From: Clostridium sp. OS1-26
GTDB lineage: Bacteria; Bacillota; Clostridia; Clostridiales; Clostridiaceae
Assembly: GCF_030915445.1 (NCBI RefSeq)
Contig: NZ_CP133264.1
Location: 3,224,001 to 3,288,000, forward strand
Direction of reading: 5' to 3'
DNA length: 64,000 nucleotides
Shown here: piece by piece, positions 1 through 8,775 of the stretch
How the letters are laid out: each line of letters opens with the position of its first letter
Numbering within the stretch: position 1 is the stretch's first letter
Program-made: the position numbers and the translations under genes
The notes under the pieces: model-generated
Database searches by the model: none
What the model saw: the letters and a program-made list of their open reading frames with translations, nothing else
Told to the model about the DNA's origin: nothing

Positions 1-580
1 ATATAAATACGACCCAGATAAGGCAGGAAAAATGCTGGATGAAGCAGGATGGAAACTAAATAGCTCAGATGGCTATAGATATAAAGACGGAAAGAAATTT
101 ACAATAAACTGGTTAACTTATACAGGTAGTAAATATGAAGATGCACTAATATCAATAACAAAGGACAGCTGGAAAAAGATTGGTGTAGAAGTAATTCCTC
201 AATCTATGGATTTTAATACTTTACTTGATAAGTCAGATAAGAGAGAGTATGAGATGTATAATATGAAATGGAATCTTGTAGTAGATCCAGATTCTACACA
301 AATATTCCACAGTTCGCAGGACGTACCAGGTGGATCAAATAACATGGCTTTTCACAATGGTGACAGTGATAAACTCTTAGAAGACGGATTAAAAGAAACT
401 GATAAGGCAAAGAGAAAAGAAATATATAATAAATGGGCTAAACTTATAAATGAAGAGTGTCCATATATATTCTTAGATCAAAATAAAGACCTTTGGGGAG
501 TAAGCGCAAGAGTTCAAGGCATGAAGATATCACCATTTAGGGATTGGACATATGATATGTACAAGGTAGAATTAAAATAA
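1..580 (+). CDS. Oligopeptide ABC transporter substrate-binding protein (C-terminal part)
   Basis: Extracytoplasmic solute-binding protein of family 5 (OppA/DppA type), which captures peptides outside the membrane and hands them to the permease encoded downstream. The reading frame is open from base 2, so the start lies upstream of the window and about 190 C-terminal residues remain. The visible part begins with the family signature YDPDKAGKMLDEAGW and continues with the typical C-terminal lobe, ending in the KISPFRDWTYDMYKVELK region. The downstream oppBCDF-type genes on the same strand support the assignment. Peptide length preference (di- versus oligopeptide) cannot be told. Confidence 0.9.
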   Translation, partial: YKYDPDKAGKMLDEAGWKLNSSDGYRYKDGKKFTINWLTYTGSKYEDALISITKDSWKKIGVEVIPQSMDFNTLLDKSDKREYEMYNMKWNLVVDPDSTQIFHSSQDVPGGSNNMAFHNGDSDKLLEDGLKETDKAKRKEIYNKWAKLINEECPYIFLDQNKDLWGVSARVQGMKISPFRDWTYDMYKVELK

Positions 581-591
581 CTATTGAATAA

Positions 592-628
592 TTTAGTTAT
601 GCTCAGAAAATTTCTGAGCATAACTAAA
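592..628 (+). promoter_or_regulatory. Perfect 18-bp inverted repeat between binding-protein and permease genes
   Basis: Arms at 592-609 and 611-628 (TTTAGTTATGCTCAGAAA and its complement) form a long hairpin just after the binding-protein stop codon. No T run follows, so it is a poor full terminator. As in many binding-protein operons it probably stabilises the upstream mRNA or partly terminates, so that more binding protein than permease is made. That role is inference. Confidence 0.7.
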
Positions 629-642
629 AATTTGGAAATTTA

Positions 643-673
643 GGATAACCTGATTTTTAGGCAGAGGTTATCC
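643..673 (+). promoter_or_regulatory. Second hairpin ahead of the permease operon
   Basis: GGATAACCT (643-651) pairs with AGGTTATCC (665-673) across a 13-nt loop. It follows the larger hairpin at 592-628 and precedes the oppB-type ribosome binding site by about 40 nt. Together they suggest regulated read-through into the permease genes. Confidence 0.5.
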
Positions 674-727
674 ATTATTATATACAACTGTTAAGGCATA
701 TGAAAATATAAAATGAGGGGGAAAAAG

Positions 728-1687
728 ATGAGACAATATATAATTAGAAGATTGCTTCAAATGATACCAGTGCTTATAGGTATATCCTTGCTCGTATTTT
801 TCGTACTTGCAATGGCTCCTGGAGATGCAGTAACTTCAATTAATCCTCATGCCACCGCTGAGCAAAGAGCAGAGCTTAGACATAAAATGCATTTAGATGA
901 GCCTAAAATTGTGCAATACGGTTATTGGGTAAAAGGAGTAATTCACGGGGACTTAGGTGAATCTTATTTTTATAAGCAGCCTGTATCAAAAGTTATGAGT
1001 AATTTTATATGGAATTCTTTTTATTTAGCATTAGCTTCTTCAATAGCCAGTATATTAATTGCAATTCCGATAGGAGTCATATCTGCAACAAAACAATATT
1101 CTTTCTTTGATTCATTTTTTACTATATTTGCTCTTATAGGTACATCTATACCAACCTTTTTCTTTGGGTTACTACTAATTAAATGGTTTGCAGTAGATTC
1201 AAGCATCTTTCCAGTATCAGGCATGTATTCACCTGGAAGTACAGCTACTGGGATATCAAAATTTTTAGATTGTATGTATCACATGTTTTTGCCTTTTATT
1301 GTACTAACCTTTGCAAGCGTAGCAGGTATAATGAGGTATATGCGTTCTAGTATGTTAGAGGTTATAAGACAAGATTATATTAGAACTGCTAGAGCAAAGG
1401 GACTAAAAGAAAAGGTTGTAATATATAGACATGCTTTGAAAAACGCCCTTATTCCCGTAATAACTCTTTTAGGATTTTGGATACCTGGACTTTTTTCAGG
1501 AGCTATAGTTACAGAGCAAATATTTAGCTGGCCAGGAATAGGTCCTGTGCAGGTTATAGCTACAAATGCCAGAGATTATCCCTTACTTATGGCAATTACT
1601 ATGTTGCTTGCAATTTTAACCCTACTTGGAAACTTGATTGCGGATGTAGCATATGCAGTAGTTGATCCAAGAATTAGGTTAAAGTAG
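728..1687 (+). CDS. oppB: Oligopeptide ABC transporter permease, OppB/DppB type
   Basis: Inner-membrane permease subunit, 319 residues. The N-terminus MRQYIIRRLLQMIPVLIG followed by the PGDA motif is typical of OppB/DppB, and the C-terminal half has the EAA-type cytoplasmic loop (RTARAKGLKEKVV) that contacts the ATPases. I prefer ATG 728 over the in-frame ATG 713 because GAGGGGG at 715-721 is a well-spaced ribosome binding site for 728. First gene after the intergenic hairpins; the oppC-type gene starts 11 nt downstream. Opp and Dpp permeases are hard to separate, so the symbol is by type. Confidence 0.9.
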   Translation: MRQYIIRRLLQMIPVLIGISLLVFFVLAMAPGDAVTSINPHATAEQRAELRHKMHLDEPKIVQYGYWVKGVIHGDLGESYFYKQPVSKVMSNFIWNSFYLALASSIASILIAIPIGVISATKQYSFFDSFFTIFALIGTSIPTFFFGLLLIKWFAVDSSIFPVSGMYSPGSTATGISKFLDCMYHMFLPFIVLTFASVAGIMRYMRSSMLEVIRQDYIRTARAKGLKEKVVIYRHALKNALIPVITLLGFWIPGLFSGAIVTEQIFSWPGIGPVQVIATNARDYPLLMAITMLLAILTLLGNLIADVAYAVVDPRIRLK

Positions 1688-1698
1688 GAGGGTGTGTC

Positions 1699-2616
1699 AT
1701 GGAAGTTAAAGTTAAAATTGATACAGGCAAGCCTAGAGAAGAAAAAATATTGAGTCCGGGGAGAGTTATTTGGAATAGGTTAAAGAAAAATAAGCTGGCA
1801 ATCGCAGGGTTGGGAATATTGATATTTATGATATTGATGGCAACAGTTGGACCTATAATATCCCCTTATAAAATGGATACTATAGATTTAACTAATATAT
1901 CTGCTCCACCTTCAATACATCATTGGCTTGGTACAGATGAAACAGGAAGAGATATCTTTACAAGGTTAATGTATGCAGGCAGAATCTCTCTTGCCGTTGG
2001 GATTTTTGCAGTAATAGTTGAAATAGTTTTAGGAAGTATTCTAGGAGCAATAGCAGGCTTTTATGGAGGATTAGTGGATTCTATAATAATGAGAATAGTT
2101 GATATATTCTTATGTGTTCCTTTTTTACCTATATTAATGGCTCTTGGAGCACTTATGTTAGATTTAAAGGTAAGACCTGAAAATAAAATGTTTGTAGTTA
2201 TGTTTATTATAGGAGTTTTAAGTTGGCCGGGACTTTGTCGTTTAGTTAGAGGACAAATTCTATCTTTAAGGGAACAAGAATTTATGCAGGCAGCAGAAGC
2301 ACTAGGATTAAAAAATAGAAGAAGAATATTTAGACATTTACTGCCAAATACCTTTGCTTCTATTATAGTTACAGCTACTTTAGGCATAGGAGGAGCTATT
2401 CTTACAGAATCTACCTTAAGCTTTTTAGGGCTTGGAGTAACACCACCTACACCATCTTGGGGCACTCTAATTCAATCAGTTCAAAATATGTATACACTTC
2501 AATATGAGCCATGGAACTGGATTCCTCCTGGAGTGTGTATACTTTTAACGGTTATTGCAATAAACCTTTTTGGAGATGGCTTAAGGGATGCTATAGACCC
2601 AAAGCTAAAGAAGTAG
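1699..2616 (+). CDS. oppC: Oligopeptide ABC transporter permease, OppC/DppC type
   Basis: Second membrane permease of the peptide importer, 305 residues. It has the OppC_N-like cytoplasmic start and first membrane segment (residues about 30-55), the characteristic HWLGTDETGRDIFTRLMYAG motif, several further membrane segments, and the EAA loop (QAAEALGLKNRRRIFRHLLPN). AGGAGG lies 9 nt before the ATG. It pairs with the OppB-type subunit to form the translocation pore, and sits between the permease and ATPase genes with gaps of 11-12 nt, so one transcript is expected. Confidence 0.9.
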   Translation: MEVKVKIDTGKPREEKILSPGRVIWNRLKKNKLAIAGLGILIFMILMATVGPIISPYKMDTIDLTNISAPPSIHHWLGTDETGRDIFTRLMYAGRISLAVGIFAVIVEIVLGSILGAIAGFYGGLVDSIIMRIVDIFLCVPFLPILMALGALMLDLKVRPENKMFVVMFIIGVLSWPGLCRLVRGQILSLREQEFMQAAEALGLKNRRRIFRHLLPNTFASIIVTATLGIGGAILTESTLSFLGLGVTPPTPSWGTLIQSVQNMYTLQYEPWNWIPPGVCILLTVIAINLFGDGLRDAIDPKLKK

Positions 2617-2628
2617 GAGGTATTCAAA

Positions 2629-3606
2629 GTGGCAAAAGACTTATTGGAAGTTAAAAATTTGAAAACTTATTTTAACACTGAAGATGGACTAATAAAATCT
2701 GTAGATGATATTAGTTTTAAAATAAAAGAAGGGGAAACTTTAGCTGTAGTTGGTGAATCTGGATGTGGTAAAAGTATTACATCAATGTCAATTATGAGGT
2801 TGATTCCTAATCCACCAGGAAAAATTGTAGGTGGAGAAATTATTTTTGAAGGAAAAGATATTTTAAAATATACAGATGCAGAAATGATGAAAATAAGAGG
2901 CAATCAAATATCCGTAATATTCCAAGAACCAATGACCTCCTTAAACCCTGTTTTCACTGCAGGTGAGCAAATAGGCGAAGCTATAATGCTTCATAGAAAT
3001 GTAGACGAAAAAGAAGCTAGAAAACAAGCTGTTGACGTTCTTAAGCTGGTAGGAATACCGAGAGCAGATGAAATAGTAGATGCCTATCCTCATGAGTTAA
3101 GTGGTGGAATGAGACAAAGAGTGATGATAGCTATGGCAGTTTCATGCAATCCCAAATTACTCATAGCTGATGAACCTACTACTGCATTAGATGTTACTAT
3201 TCAAGCACAAATACTTGATCTTATGAGAGATCTTAAAGAAAAGTTAAATACATCTATAATGCTTATTACCCATGACCTTGGAGTAGTAGCTGAAATGGCA
3301 GATTATGTAGTGGTTATGTATGCAGGGAAAATTGTAGAAGAAGCACCTGTATTAGAGCTATTTAAAAGCCCAATGCATCCATATACTATTGGACTTCTTC
3401 AATCAAAGCCTATTATAAATAAAGAAACAAATAGATTATATTCTATACCTGGTCAAGTACCGAACCCTCTAGATATGCCAACTGGATGTTATTTTAATCC
3501 AAGATGTAGTAAAGCTACTGATAAATGTAGACAAGTTTCACCTACACTTATAGAAGTAAAACCTGGACATAAGATTGCATGTTGGAATTGTAAGGAGGGT
3601 GAATAG
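2629..3606 (+). CDS. oppD: Oligopeptide ABC transporter ATP-binding protein, OppD/DppD type
   Basis: Cytoplasmic ATPase energising peptide import, 325 residues. Walker A is GESGCGKS (about residue 43), the Q-loop region is FQEPMTSLNP, the signature LSGGMRQR, Walker B LLIADEPTTALDVT, and the H-loop LITHDLGVVAEMAD. The C-terminal oligo_HPY extension carries four cysteines (CYFNPRC, KC, CWNC), as in OppD proteins that bind an iron-sulfur cluster. GTG start at 2629 after AGGAGG at 2615-2620. The stop at 3604-3606 directly abuts the ATG of the next ATPase gene. Confidence 0.92.
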   Translation: MAKDLLEVKNLKTYFNTEDGLIKSVDDISFKIKEGETLAVVGESGCGKSITSMSIMRLIPNPPGKIVGGEIIFEGKDILKYTDAEMMKIRGNQISVIFQEPMTSLNPVFTAGEQIGEAIMLHRNVDEKEARKQAVDVLKLVGIPRADEIVDAYPHELSGGMRQRVMIAMAVSCNPKLLIADEPTTALDVTIQAQILDLMRDLKEKLNTSIMLITHDLGVVAEMADYVVVMYAGKIVEEAPVLELFKSPMHPYTIGLLQSKPIINKETNRLYSIPGQVPNPLDMPTGCYFNPRCSKATDKCRQVSPTLIEVKPGHKIACWNCKEGE

Positions 3607-4571
3607 ATGGAAAAAACAATGGTAAAAGTTGAACATCTTAAAAAATACTTTCCTATAACAGGAGGTGTATTCCAAAGGGTAGTTGGTCATGTTAAAGCGG
3701 TAGATGATGTGTCCTTTGAGGTTAAGAAGGGGGAAACCTTAGGTCTTGTTGGAGAATCAGGCTGTGGAAAATCTACTACAGGAAGAACTTTATTAAGGTT
3801 AATAGAAAAAACTAATGGAAATGTATTCTTTAATGATAAAGATATATATAAATTAAATAAAAATGAAATGAGAAAACTAAGAACTAAAATGCAAATAATA
3901 TTTCAAGATCCCTATAGTTCATTAAATCCTAGAATGACTGTTTGGGAAATTATAGGAGAAGCTCTATTAGACCATGAACTTTGTTCCAAAGCTGATGTAA
4001 AGGATAAGGTATTAGAAACACTAGAGGTATGTGGATTAGCATCCTATCATATGAAAAGATATCCCCATGAATTTTCTGGAGGGCAAAGACAGAGAATAGG
4101 AATTGCCAGGTCTCTTATTTTTAATCCTGAGTTTATTGTGGCAGATGAACCAGTATCAGCCCTTGACGTATCAATACAAGCACAAATAATAAATCTTCTT
4201 ACAGATTTGCAGCAAAAAGAGGTTTTTCCTATTTATTTATATCTCACGATTTAAGTGTTGTCCAACATATAAGCCATAGAATAGGGGTTATGTATCTTGG
4301 TTCTTTAGTGGAACTTGCAGAAAAAGAAGAACTTTTTAAGAATCCACTTCATCCATATACAAAAGCTTTATTATCTGCAGTACCAGTGCCAGATCCTACA
4401 TTAAAAAGAAATAGAATTATCCTTAAAGGGGATATACCTAGCCCTGCCAAACCACCTGCAGGATGTAAATTTCATACAAGATGCCCTTATGCTAAGGAGC
4501 AGTGTAAGAATGAAGTACCGCAGTATAAAGATGCAGGCAGCGATCATTTTGTAGCCTGCCACCTAGTGTAA
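3607..4571 (+). pseudogene. oppF: Oligopeptide ABC transporter ATP-binding protein, OppF/DppF type, frameshifted as sequenced
   Basis: Second ATPase of the peptide importer. Walker A (GESGCGKST), [10 protein letters not shown], signature FSGGQRQRIG and Walker B ([13 protein letters not shown]) lie in the first frame, which ends at 4254 after a scrambled tail. The H-loop ([16 protein letters not shown]) and the C-terminal oligo_HPY domain with its cysteines are in another frame up to 4571. Adding one A to the A5 run at 4214-4218 restores a continuous protein of 321 residues, the usual OppF length. Either a sequencing undercall or a genuine lesion; since every motif is intact, I favour an undercall or a very recent mutation. 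Confidence 0.85.
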
Positions 4572-4587
4572 AAGGAGAATTGTCTTT

Positions 4588-4764
4588 ATGGAGAATAATG
4601 AAAATAATAATGAAAAGCAATTATACAGAACATCTAAATTTGAATTTAAAGATATAGCTGCAATGGTTATTGCTATATTCCAAGTTTTTGTTCCTATTTT
4701 TATAGTAGCACTTGTTATACTGACAGCTGTTATTTTATTTATTACTAAGGTTTGGTTAAATTAA
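4588..4764 (+). CDS. Small single-span membrane protein downstream of the opp operon
   Basis: 58-residue ORF with AAGGAGA at 4571-4577 and ATG at 4588, starting 16 nt after the oppF-type stop. The N-terminal half is polar and Asn/Glu-rich (MENNENNNEKQLYRTSKFEF). The rest is one long hydrophobic segment (about residues 24-53) ending VWLN. Spacing, a good ribosome binding site and the terminator after it suggest it is the last gene of the transporter transcript. I do not recognise a family; a small accessory or stabilising subunit is possible but unproven. Confidence 0.6.
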   Translation: MENNENNNEKQLYRTSKFEFKDIAAMVIAIFQVFVPIFIVALVILTAVILFITKVWLN

Positions 4765-4855
4765 AAAATAGCAGCCTTAGATGTAAGCACCTTTGGAAAA
4801 TACCCAAGAAAAAGAAAATAATATATAAAAAGAGGTTATTGTTTAAAGAGGCAAT

Positions 4856-4905
4856 TAGAGTGATGTTGTTGATTCACTTTAATTGCTTCTTTTTGCCTTT
4901 AAAAT
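4856..4905 (+). terminator. Intrinsic terminator of the opp operon
   Basis: An 18-bp stem with G-U pairs, AAGAGGCAATTAGAGTGA (4856-4873) against TCACTTTAATTGCTTCTT (about 4884-4901), followed by a T run. Confidence 0.8.
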
Positions 4906-4983
4906 TACTCTAAAATAAATATAGCTTTATTAACATAAAATATAGTTTGAAAAATATAAAATCAAAATGATTGAGTGCAACAA

Positions 4984-5046
4984 ATAGCAATAAAGTATAA
5001 TAAAATACAATAAAATATTGACAAGGGTAAAATGTATTGCTATGAT
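4984..5046 (+). promoter_or_regulatory. Promoter of the HTH/hydrolase operon with flanking inverted repeat
   Basis: TTGACA (5018-5023), a 17-bp spacer and TATGAT (5041-5046) form a strong vegetative promoter. ATAGCAATA (4984-4992) and its complement TATTGCTAT (5035-5043) flank the core, the second arm overlapping the -10. This arrangement suits an operator pair for a looping or dimeric repressor, perhaps the HTH protein encoded just downstream. Confidence 0.6.
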
Positions 5047-5082
5047 TGATATGTATTTAAAATAAAAAATAGGAGATTAAAA

Positions 5083-5571
5083 ATGGAAAATAAGTTTTAT
5101 ACAATAGATCAAGTTGCAGAAATGTTAGGAATGCATCACAAGACAATTAGAAAATTTATAACAGAGGGAAAACTTGTAGCAAATAAGGTTGGAAAGCAAT
5201 GGAGAATATCAGGCCATGATTTAAGCCTTTTCCTTGAAAAAAACGATGAAAAATTTGATGCTAAAAAAATAAATAAAGAGCAAAGTGTTAGTTTTTCAAC
5301 TACAAGTGAAAATGTTGAAATTGTAGAATCAAAAATAAATGTATCTACCGTTGTAGATATAAATGAAATAGACATGGATGAGTATATGCGAATATCTAAC
5401 ATGCTTTTAGCAGTTATGAATTGTAAAGATTCAGAAATGAAAAAATCAACTATTAATATGAAATATAATAAAGAAGAAAAAAGATTGAGAATAATGCTAT
5501 GGGGAAGTTTGAAATTTATTGAAAATATGTTAAGTACAATTTCAATTCTCGTAGAAACAAATAATTTATAA
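5083..5571 (+). CDS. Excisionase-type helix-turn-helix DNA-binding protein
   Basis: 162 residues. The N-terminus (about residues 5-52: YTIDQVAEMLGMHHKTIRKF, then the KQWRI wing) is an HTH_17/excisionase-family winged helix. A polar linker follows (about 55-85) and then an uncharacterised C-terminal region. AGGAGA precedes the ATG. The gene lies 12 nt before an alpha/beta hydrolase gene and behind a strong promoter with a flanking inverted repeat, so autoregulation of a small operon is plausible. No integrase or phage gene is nearby, so I read it as a regulator rather than a recombination factor. Confidence 0.75.
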   Translation: MENKFYTIDQVAEMLGMHHKTIRKFITEGKLVANKVGKQWRISGHDLSLFLEKNDEKFDAKKINKEQSVSFSTTSENVEIVESKINVSTVVDINEIDMDEYMRISNMLLAVMNCKDSEMKKSTINMKYNKEEKRLRIMLWGSLKFIENMLSTISILVETNNL

Positions 5572-5583
5572 AGGAAGATAAAA

Positions 5584-6429
5584 ATGAAAGATAAAAGAAT
5601 ATATAAAAATGAAGAAGGAAGAATTAAAATTTTAAATTACTATGAATATCTTCTAAAACAATGGCCAGTGCCCTATGAATATCTTAATGTTAAAACAAGA
5701 TATGGTAATACATTTGTAATTGCCTCAGGTGATAAAAACAAGGAACCAGTAATATTGTTACATGGATCATCAACTAATTCATCAATGTGGATGGGGGATG
5801 TTACTAAACTAAGTAAGAATTATAGAGTGTATGCCGTTGATATTATTGGAGAGCCTGGAAAAAGTGATGAAAGTAGACCAGAAATGAAGCCGGAAAACTA
5901 CTCAAATTGGATTAAGGATATTTTAGAACAATTAAATATTAGTAAGGTTAATTTGATTGGTAATTCTCTAGGTGGATGGTTTTCATTGAGTTTTGCAACG
6001 CTGAACCCTCATAGAGTAAAAAGATTAGTTTTAATTGCAACAAGTGGAGTAGCGCCAGAGAAGAAATCTTTTTTAGTCAAGGTTATTTTTCTAAGCTTGC
6101 TAGGTCAAAAGGGAGTTAATAGGATAAATAATATTGTTTATGGTAATCAGAAGATTTCAGATAAAATAACTGAATTCGGGAATTTAGTATTTAAAAATTA
6201 TAATGCTAGAATCGATAGTTTATATTTATTTAATGACAATGAACTTAAAAATCTTACAATGCCAACTTTTCTAATAGTAGGGGAAAATGATGCGCTATTA
6301 CCATCAGAAAAAACTGCTAATAGGTTAAAGAAACTTCTGGATAAAATTGAAATAAAAATGATTAAAGGAGGAGGGCATGTTGTTGTTAATAGTATAGATG
6401 ATATCATAGATTTTATGAATAAGAATTAA
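5584..6429 (+). CDS. Alpha/beta hydrolase
   Basis: Serine hydrolase of the alpha/beta fold, 281 residues, cytoplasmic with no signal peptide. Oxyanion-hole motif LLHGSSTNSSMW at about 58-69; nucleophile elbow GNSLGG with Ser128; acid Asp236 in VGENDALLP; catalytic His265 in GGGHVVV. All triad residues are present, so it should be active. It resembles hydrolases of the MhpC/esterase group, but the substrate cannot be deduced. Co-transcribed with the upstream HTH gene (12-nt gap), and a DUF4180 gene follows after 91 nt. Confidence 0.85.
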   Translation: MKDKRIYKNEEGRIKILNYYEYLLKQWPVPYEYLNVKTRYGNTFVIASGDKNKEPVILLHGSSTNSSMWMGDVTKLSKNYRVYAVDIIGEPGKSDESRPEMKPENYSNWIKDILEQLNISKVNLIGNSLGGWFSLSFATLNPHRVKRLVLIATSGVAPEKKSFLVKVIFLSLLGQKGVNRINNIVYGNQKISDKITEFGNLVFKNYNARIDSLYLFNDNELKNLTMPTFLIVGENDALLPSEKTANRLKKLLDKIEIKMIKGGGHVVVNSIDDIIDFMNKN

Positions 6430-6520
6430 TATAGCATGCATTAAAAGCTATGTAGAGTGTTAGTATCTGTGTCGAATATAAAAAATAAAATTCATATATG
6501 TTTAGAAAGGATAAAATAAA

Positions 6521-6885
6521 ATGAAGACAAACATTGTAAAAGCAAATGGTATAGAAATTGCACATGTAGAAAGTGAAAAAGTCATTATTACTGATGTTCA
6601 AAGTGCAGTTGATTTTATAGCAACTGTCAGGTATGAAACCGGTTGTGATAGAGTTATTTTAAATAAAGATGCTATTACTGAAGACTTTTTGAATTAAGTA
6701 CTCGTATTGCGGGAGAAGTTTTGCAAAAATTCATTAACTACTATATGAAAATTGCTATTTTGGGAGACTTTTCGATTTATAAAAGTAAAAGTTTAAAAGA
6801 TTTTATTTATGAGAGCAATAAAGGGAAGAATATATTCTTTCTCTCAACAATAGAGCAAGCAGTAGAGAAATTGAGTATTGATTAA
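6521..6885 (+). pseudogene. DUF4180 family protein, frameshifted as sequenced
   Basis: Starts MKTNIVKANGIEIAHV with AGAAAGGA upstream. The first frame stops after 57 codons at DFLN. Adding one T to the T5 run at 6676-6680 restores DFFELSTRIAGEVLQKF and a frame to 6885, giving 121 residues, the expected length for DUF4180. This small family often accompanies regulators and has no established function. The contraction matches those seen in the oppF-type, TetR and MarR genes. The assignment is from overall sequence character and is moderately secure. Confidence 0.7.
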
Positions 6886-6901
6886 GATTCTAAGTTCATT
6901 C

Positions 6902-6949
6902 TCCGGAAATGCTAATGAGCGCAGCGAATTTGCTATAGCTTTCGAAGGA
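6902..6949 (+). repeat. Imperfect palindromic intergenic element
   Basis: TCCGGAAATGCTA (6902-6914) pairs with TAGCTTTCGAAGGA (6936-6949), with a GC-richer centre (GAGCGCAGCG) unlike the surrounding AT-rich DNA. It contains no ORF. It may be a small dispersed repeat or an RNA hairpin; I found no second copy here. The rest of 6886-7230 holds only this, a terminator and the next gene's leader. Confidence 0.4.
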
Positions 6950-7020
6950 TTATAATGTGTCTATGGATACAAATTTTTGTAAATAAATCAAAAAAGATAG
7001 AATTGATTCGTTTTATATTT

Positions 7021-7058
7021 AAAGGCGGAATAATAAGGTGATACGCCTTTTTTTTATT
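7021..7058 (+). terminator. Intrinsic terminator
   Basis: AAAGGCG (7021-7027) pairs with CGCCTTT (7044-7050), followed by a T-rich tract. It closes the transcript of the HTH/hydrolase/DUF4180 genes. Confidence 0.75.
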
Positions 7059-7230
7059 TTTGCAAATTTTGGTGAATAGCATATTTTAGCTACTTTGACA
7101 ATTACAACATTGTACTGAAATTCCTTTATTTGTTTTGGGAAAAATTATATAATTAGAGTATTATACAAATTCATACTCGTAATATTATATTGGTAGAAAT
7201 AATTTCTCATAATCATTGGAGGAGATAGGT

Positions 7231-7926
7231 ATGGATGGAAAAAAAGAGCTATGGAACTCTCAACAAAAGTTATTAAAAAGTATAATAACGAAATTAGATA
7301 AATTTGATGAAACAATTGAACTAGGTTTAGGGCAGCACTTAATGGTACATGCCTCTGAAATGTCACAAGCAAATGTTGTAACATTTGAGGATGAATTGTG
7401 GGATGGATTGGATGAAATAACATTTCGCACTATGCCAACTGAAAAGGATGAAGCAACTATAGCGTGGTGTTTATGGCATACAACAAGAATAGAAGATATA
7501 ACAATGAATATATTAGTTGCTGATGATACTCAAGTTATAAATAGTAATAATTGGCTTGAAAAAATGAATGTAACAATCTGTGATACAGGTAATGCCATGA
7601 CTAATAAAGAAATTGTTGATTTTAGTTCAAATATAGATATGCAGGAACTGAGAAATTATAGAAAAGCTGTAGGTAGAAAGACTCGTGAAATCATTAAAAG
7701 ATTTGAACCGTCGGATTTAAAAAGGAAAATGGAAGCAAGTAGACTACAACGTGTTTTAGATGAAGGTGGAGTTTTAAATGTTGAAGGCGCGAATTGGTTA
7801 ATTGATTTTTGGGGGAAAAAGAATGTTGCAGGTATTTTATTAATGCCAGTAACTCGTCACCATATTGTACATATTAATGAATCAATTAAACTGAAGGAAA
7901 AATGCAGAAAATTGGCTAAGAGATAA
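7231..7926 (+). CDS. DinB/YfiT-like four-helix protein
   Basis: 231 residues starting at ATG 7231, chosen because GGAGGAGA at 7217-7224 is its ribosome binding site; the longer TTG reading begins inside that site. Histidines in WHTTRIED and RHHIVHINES match the metal-binding histidines of the DinB_2 fold, which typically hosts thiol-dependent transferases or divalent-metal enzymes. The mid-part (residues about 110-200) is longer than in minimal DinB proteins. It is monocistronic between a terminator and an unrelated gene. Function unknown beyond fold. Confidence 0.65.
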   Translation: MDGKKELWNSQQKLLKSIITKLDKFDETIELGLGQHLMVHASEMSQANVVTFEDELWDGLDEITFRTMPTEKDEATIAWCLWHTTRIEDITMNILVADDTQVINSNNWLEKMNVTICDTGNAMTNKEIVDFSSNIDMQELRNYRKAVGRKTREIIKRFEPSDLKRKMEASRLQRVLDEGGVLNVEGANWLIDFWGKKNVAGILLMPVTRHHIVHINESIKLKEKCRKLAKR

Positions 7927-8064
7927 TGCAAAGATGAAAGAAAGCATCAGATATAAAAATTAGATATATAAAATTAGGAAGATTTTTTATTTATATCCTG
8001 TTACAATTAAAGAGTAAATAAAAGGTGCCTTAACAAAATTGAACTTTACAGGAGGGAATATATT

Positions 8065-8721
8065 ATGGAAAAAATATATTTTAATCCAGGCTGCGGTTTA
8101 AGTATATACAAGCCTGAAATAGAAAATAAAATTTTAAAGTTTTTGAATGAAAATTACGGGGATGTTACATTACATAAAATATGCTGTCACCATGATCCCC
8201 AAGTTGAAACTGGCTCATTGATTATCAATGTATGCGCTGGTTGTGACAGACGTTTTAGAAGCTTATATGAAGGCGTATCAACAATCTCTTTATGGGAAAT
8301 ACTTGATGGATTGGACGCATTTCAGTATCCTGACTATAAAGGCTTGAAGTTGTCAGTACATGATGCTTGTCCTGTGCGTGAAAAGCCACAAGTACATAAA
8401 GCCGTACGTAATTTACTTAAAAAGATGAATATTGATATTGTGGAAACAAAGTTTTCCGGCACGAATTCAATATGCTGTGGAGACGATTTTTACCCTAAGC
8501 TTCCTGTTGAAAAGGTTCATCAAAAAATGAAGGAACGAGCAGAATCAATGCCTTGTAATGAGGTTTGTGTATATTGTATTTCTTGTATCAAATCAATGCA
8601 CATTGGAGGCAAAACACCTAGACATTTGATTGACCTTTTAATGGGCGAAACAACTGAACTACAAATATACGATACCGTGAAATGGCATGAACAATTACAA
8701 GATTATATAGATAAACATTAA
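8065..8721 (+). CDS. Two-domain CCG (HdrB-like) iron-sulfur protein
   Basis: 218 residues with two cysteine-rich CCG-type modules. The first has Cys10, Cys40-Cys41-His and Cys57-x2-Cys60. The second has Cys102, 34 residues, Cys137-Cys138-Gly, and a Cys168/171/174 group. In heterodisulfide reductase HdrB such motifs bind non-cubane [4Fe-4S] clusters that reduce disulfides. Here the gene stands alone: no HdrA, HdrC or HdrD, flavoprotein or hydrogenase gene is adjacent. Cytoplasmic, no membrane segment. A thiol-disulfide electron-transfer role is inference. A thioesterase gene follows on the same strand after 54 nt. Confidence 0.75.
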   Translation: MEKIYFNPGCGLSIYKPEIENKILKFLNENYGDVTLHKICCHHDPQVETGSLIINVCAGCDRRFRSLYEGVSTISLWEILDGLDAFQYPDYKGLKLSVHDACPVREKPQVHKAVRNLLKKMNIDIVETKFSGTNSICCGDDFYPKLPVEKVHQKMKERAESMPCNEVCVYCISCIKSMHIGGKTPRHLIDLLMGETTELQIYDTVKWHEQLQDYIDKH

Positions 8722-8775
8722 GATATAGTCACTATGACCAATGAAGAAATATGTACAAGATATCGAGGTGATTGT

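Noticed and set aside
5083..5571. Prophage excisionase
   Set aside because: The HTH fold fits, but there is no integrase, attachment site or phage gene nearby, and the protein has an extra C-terminal domain and a hydrolase partner.
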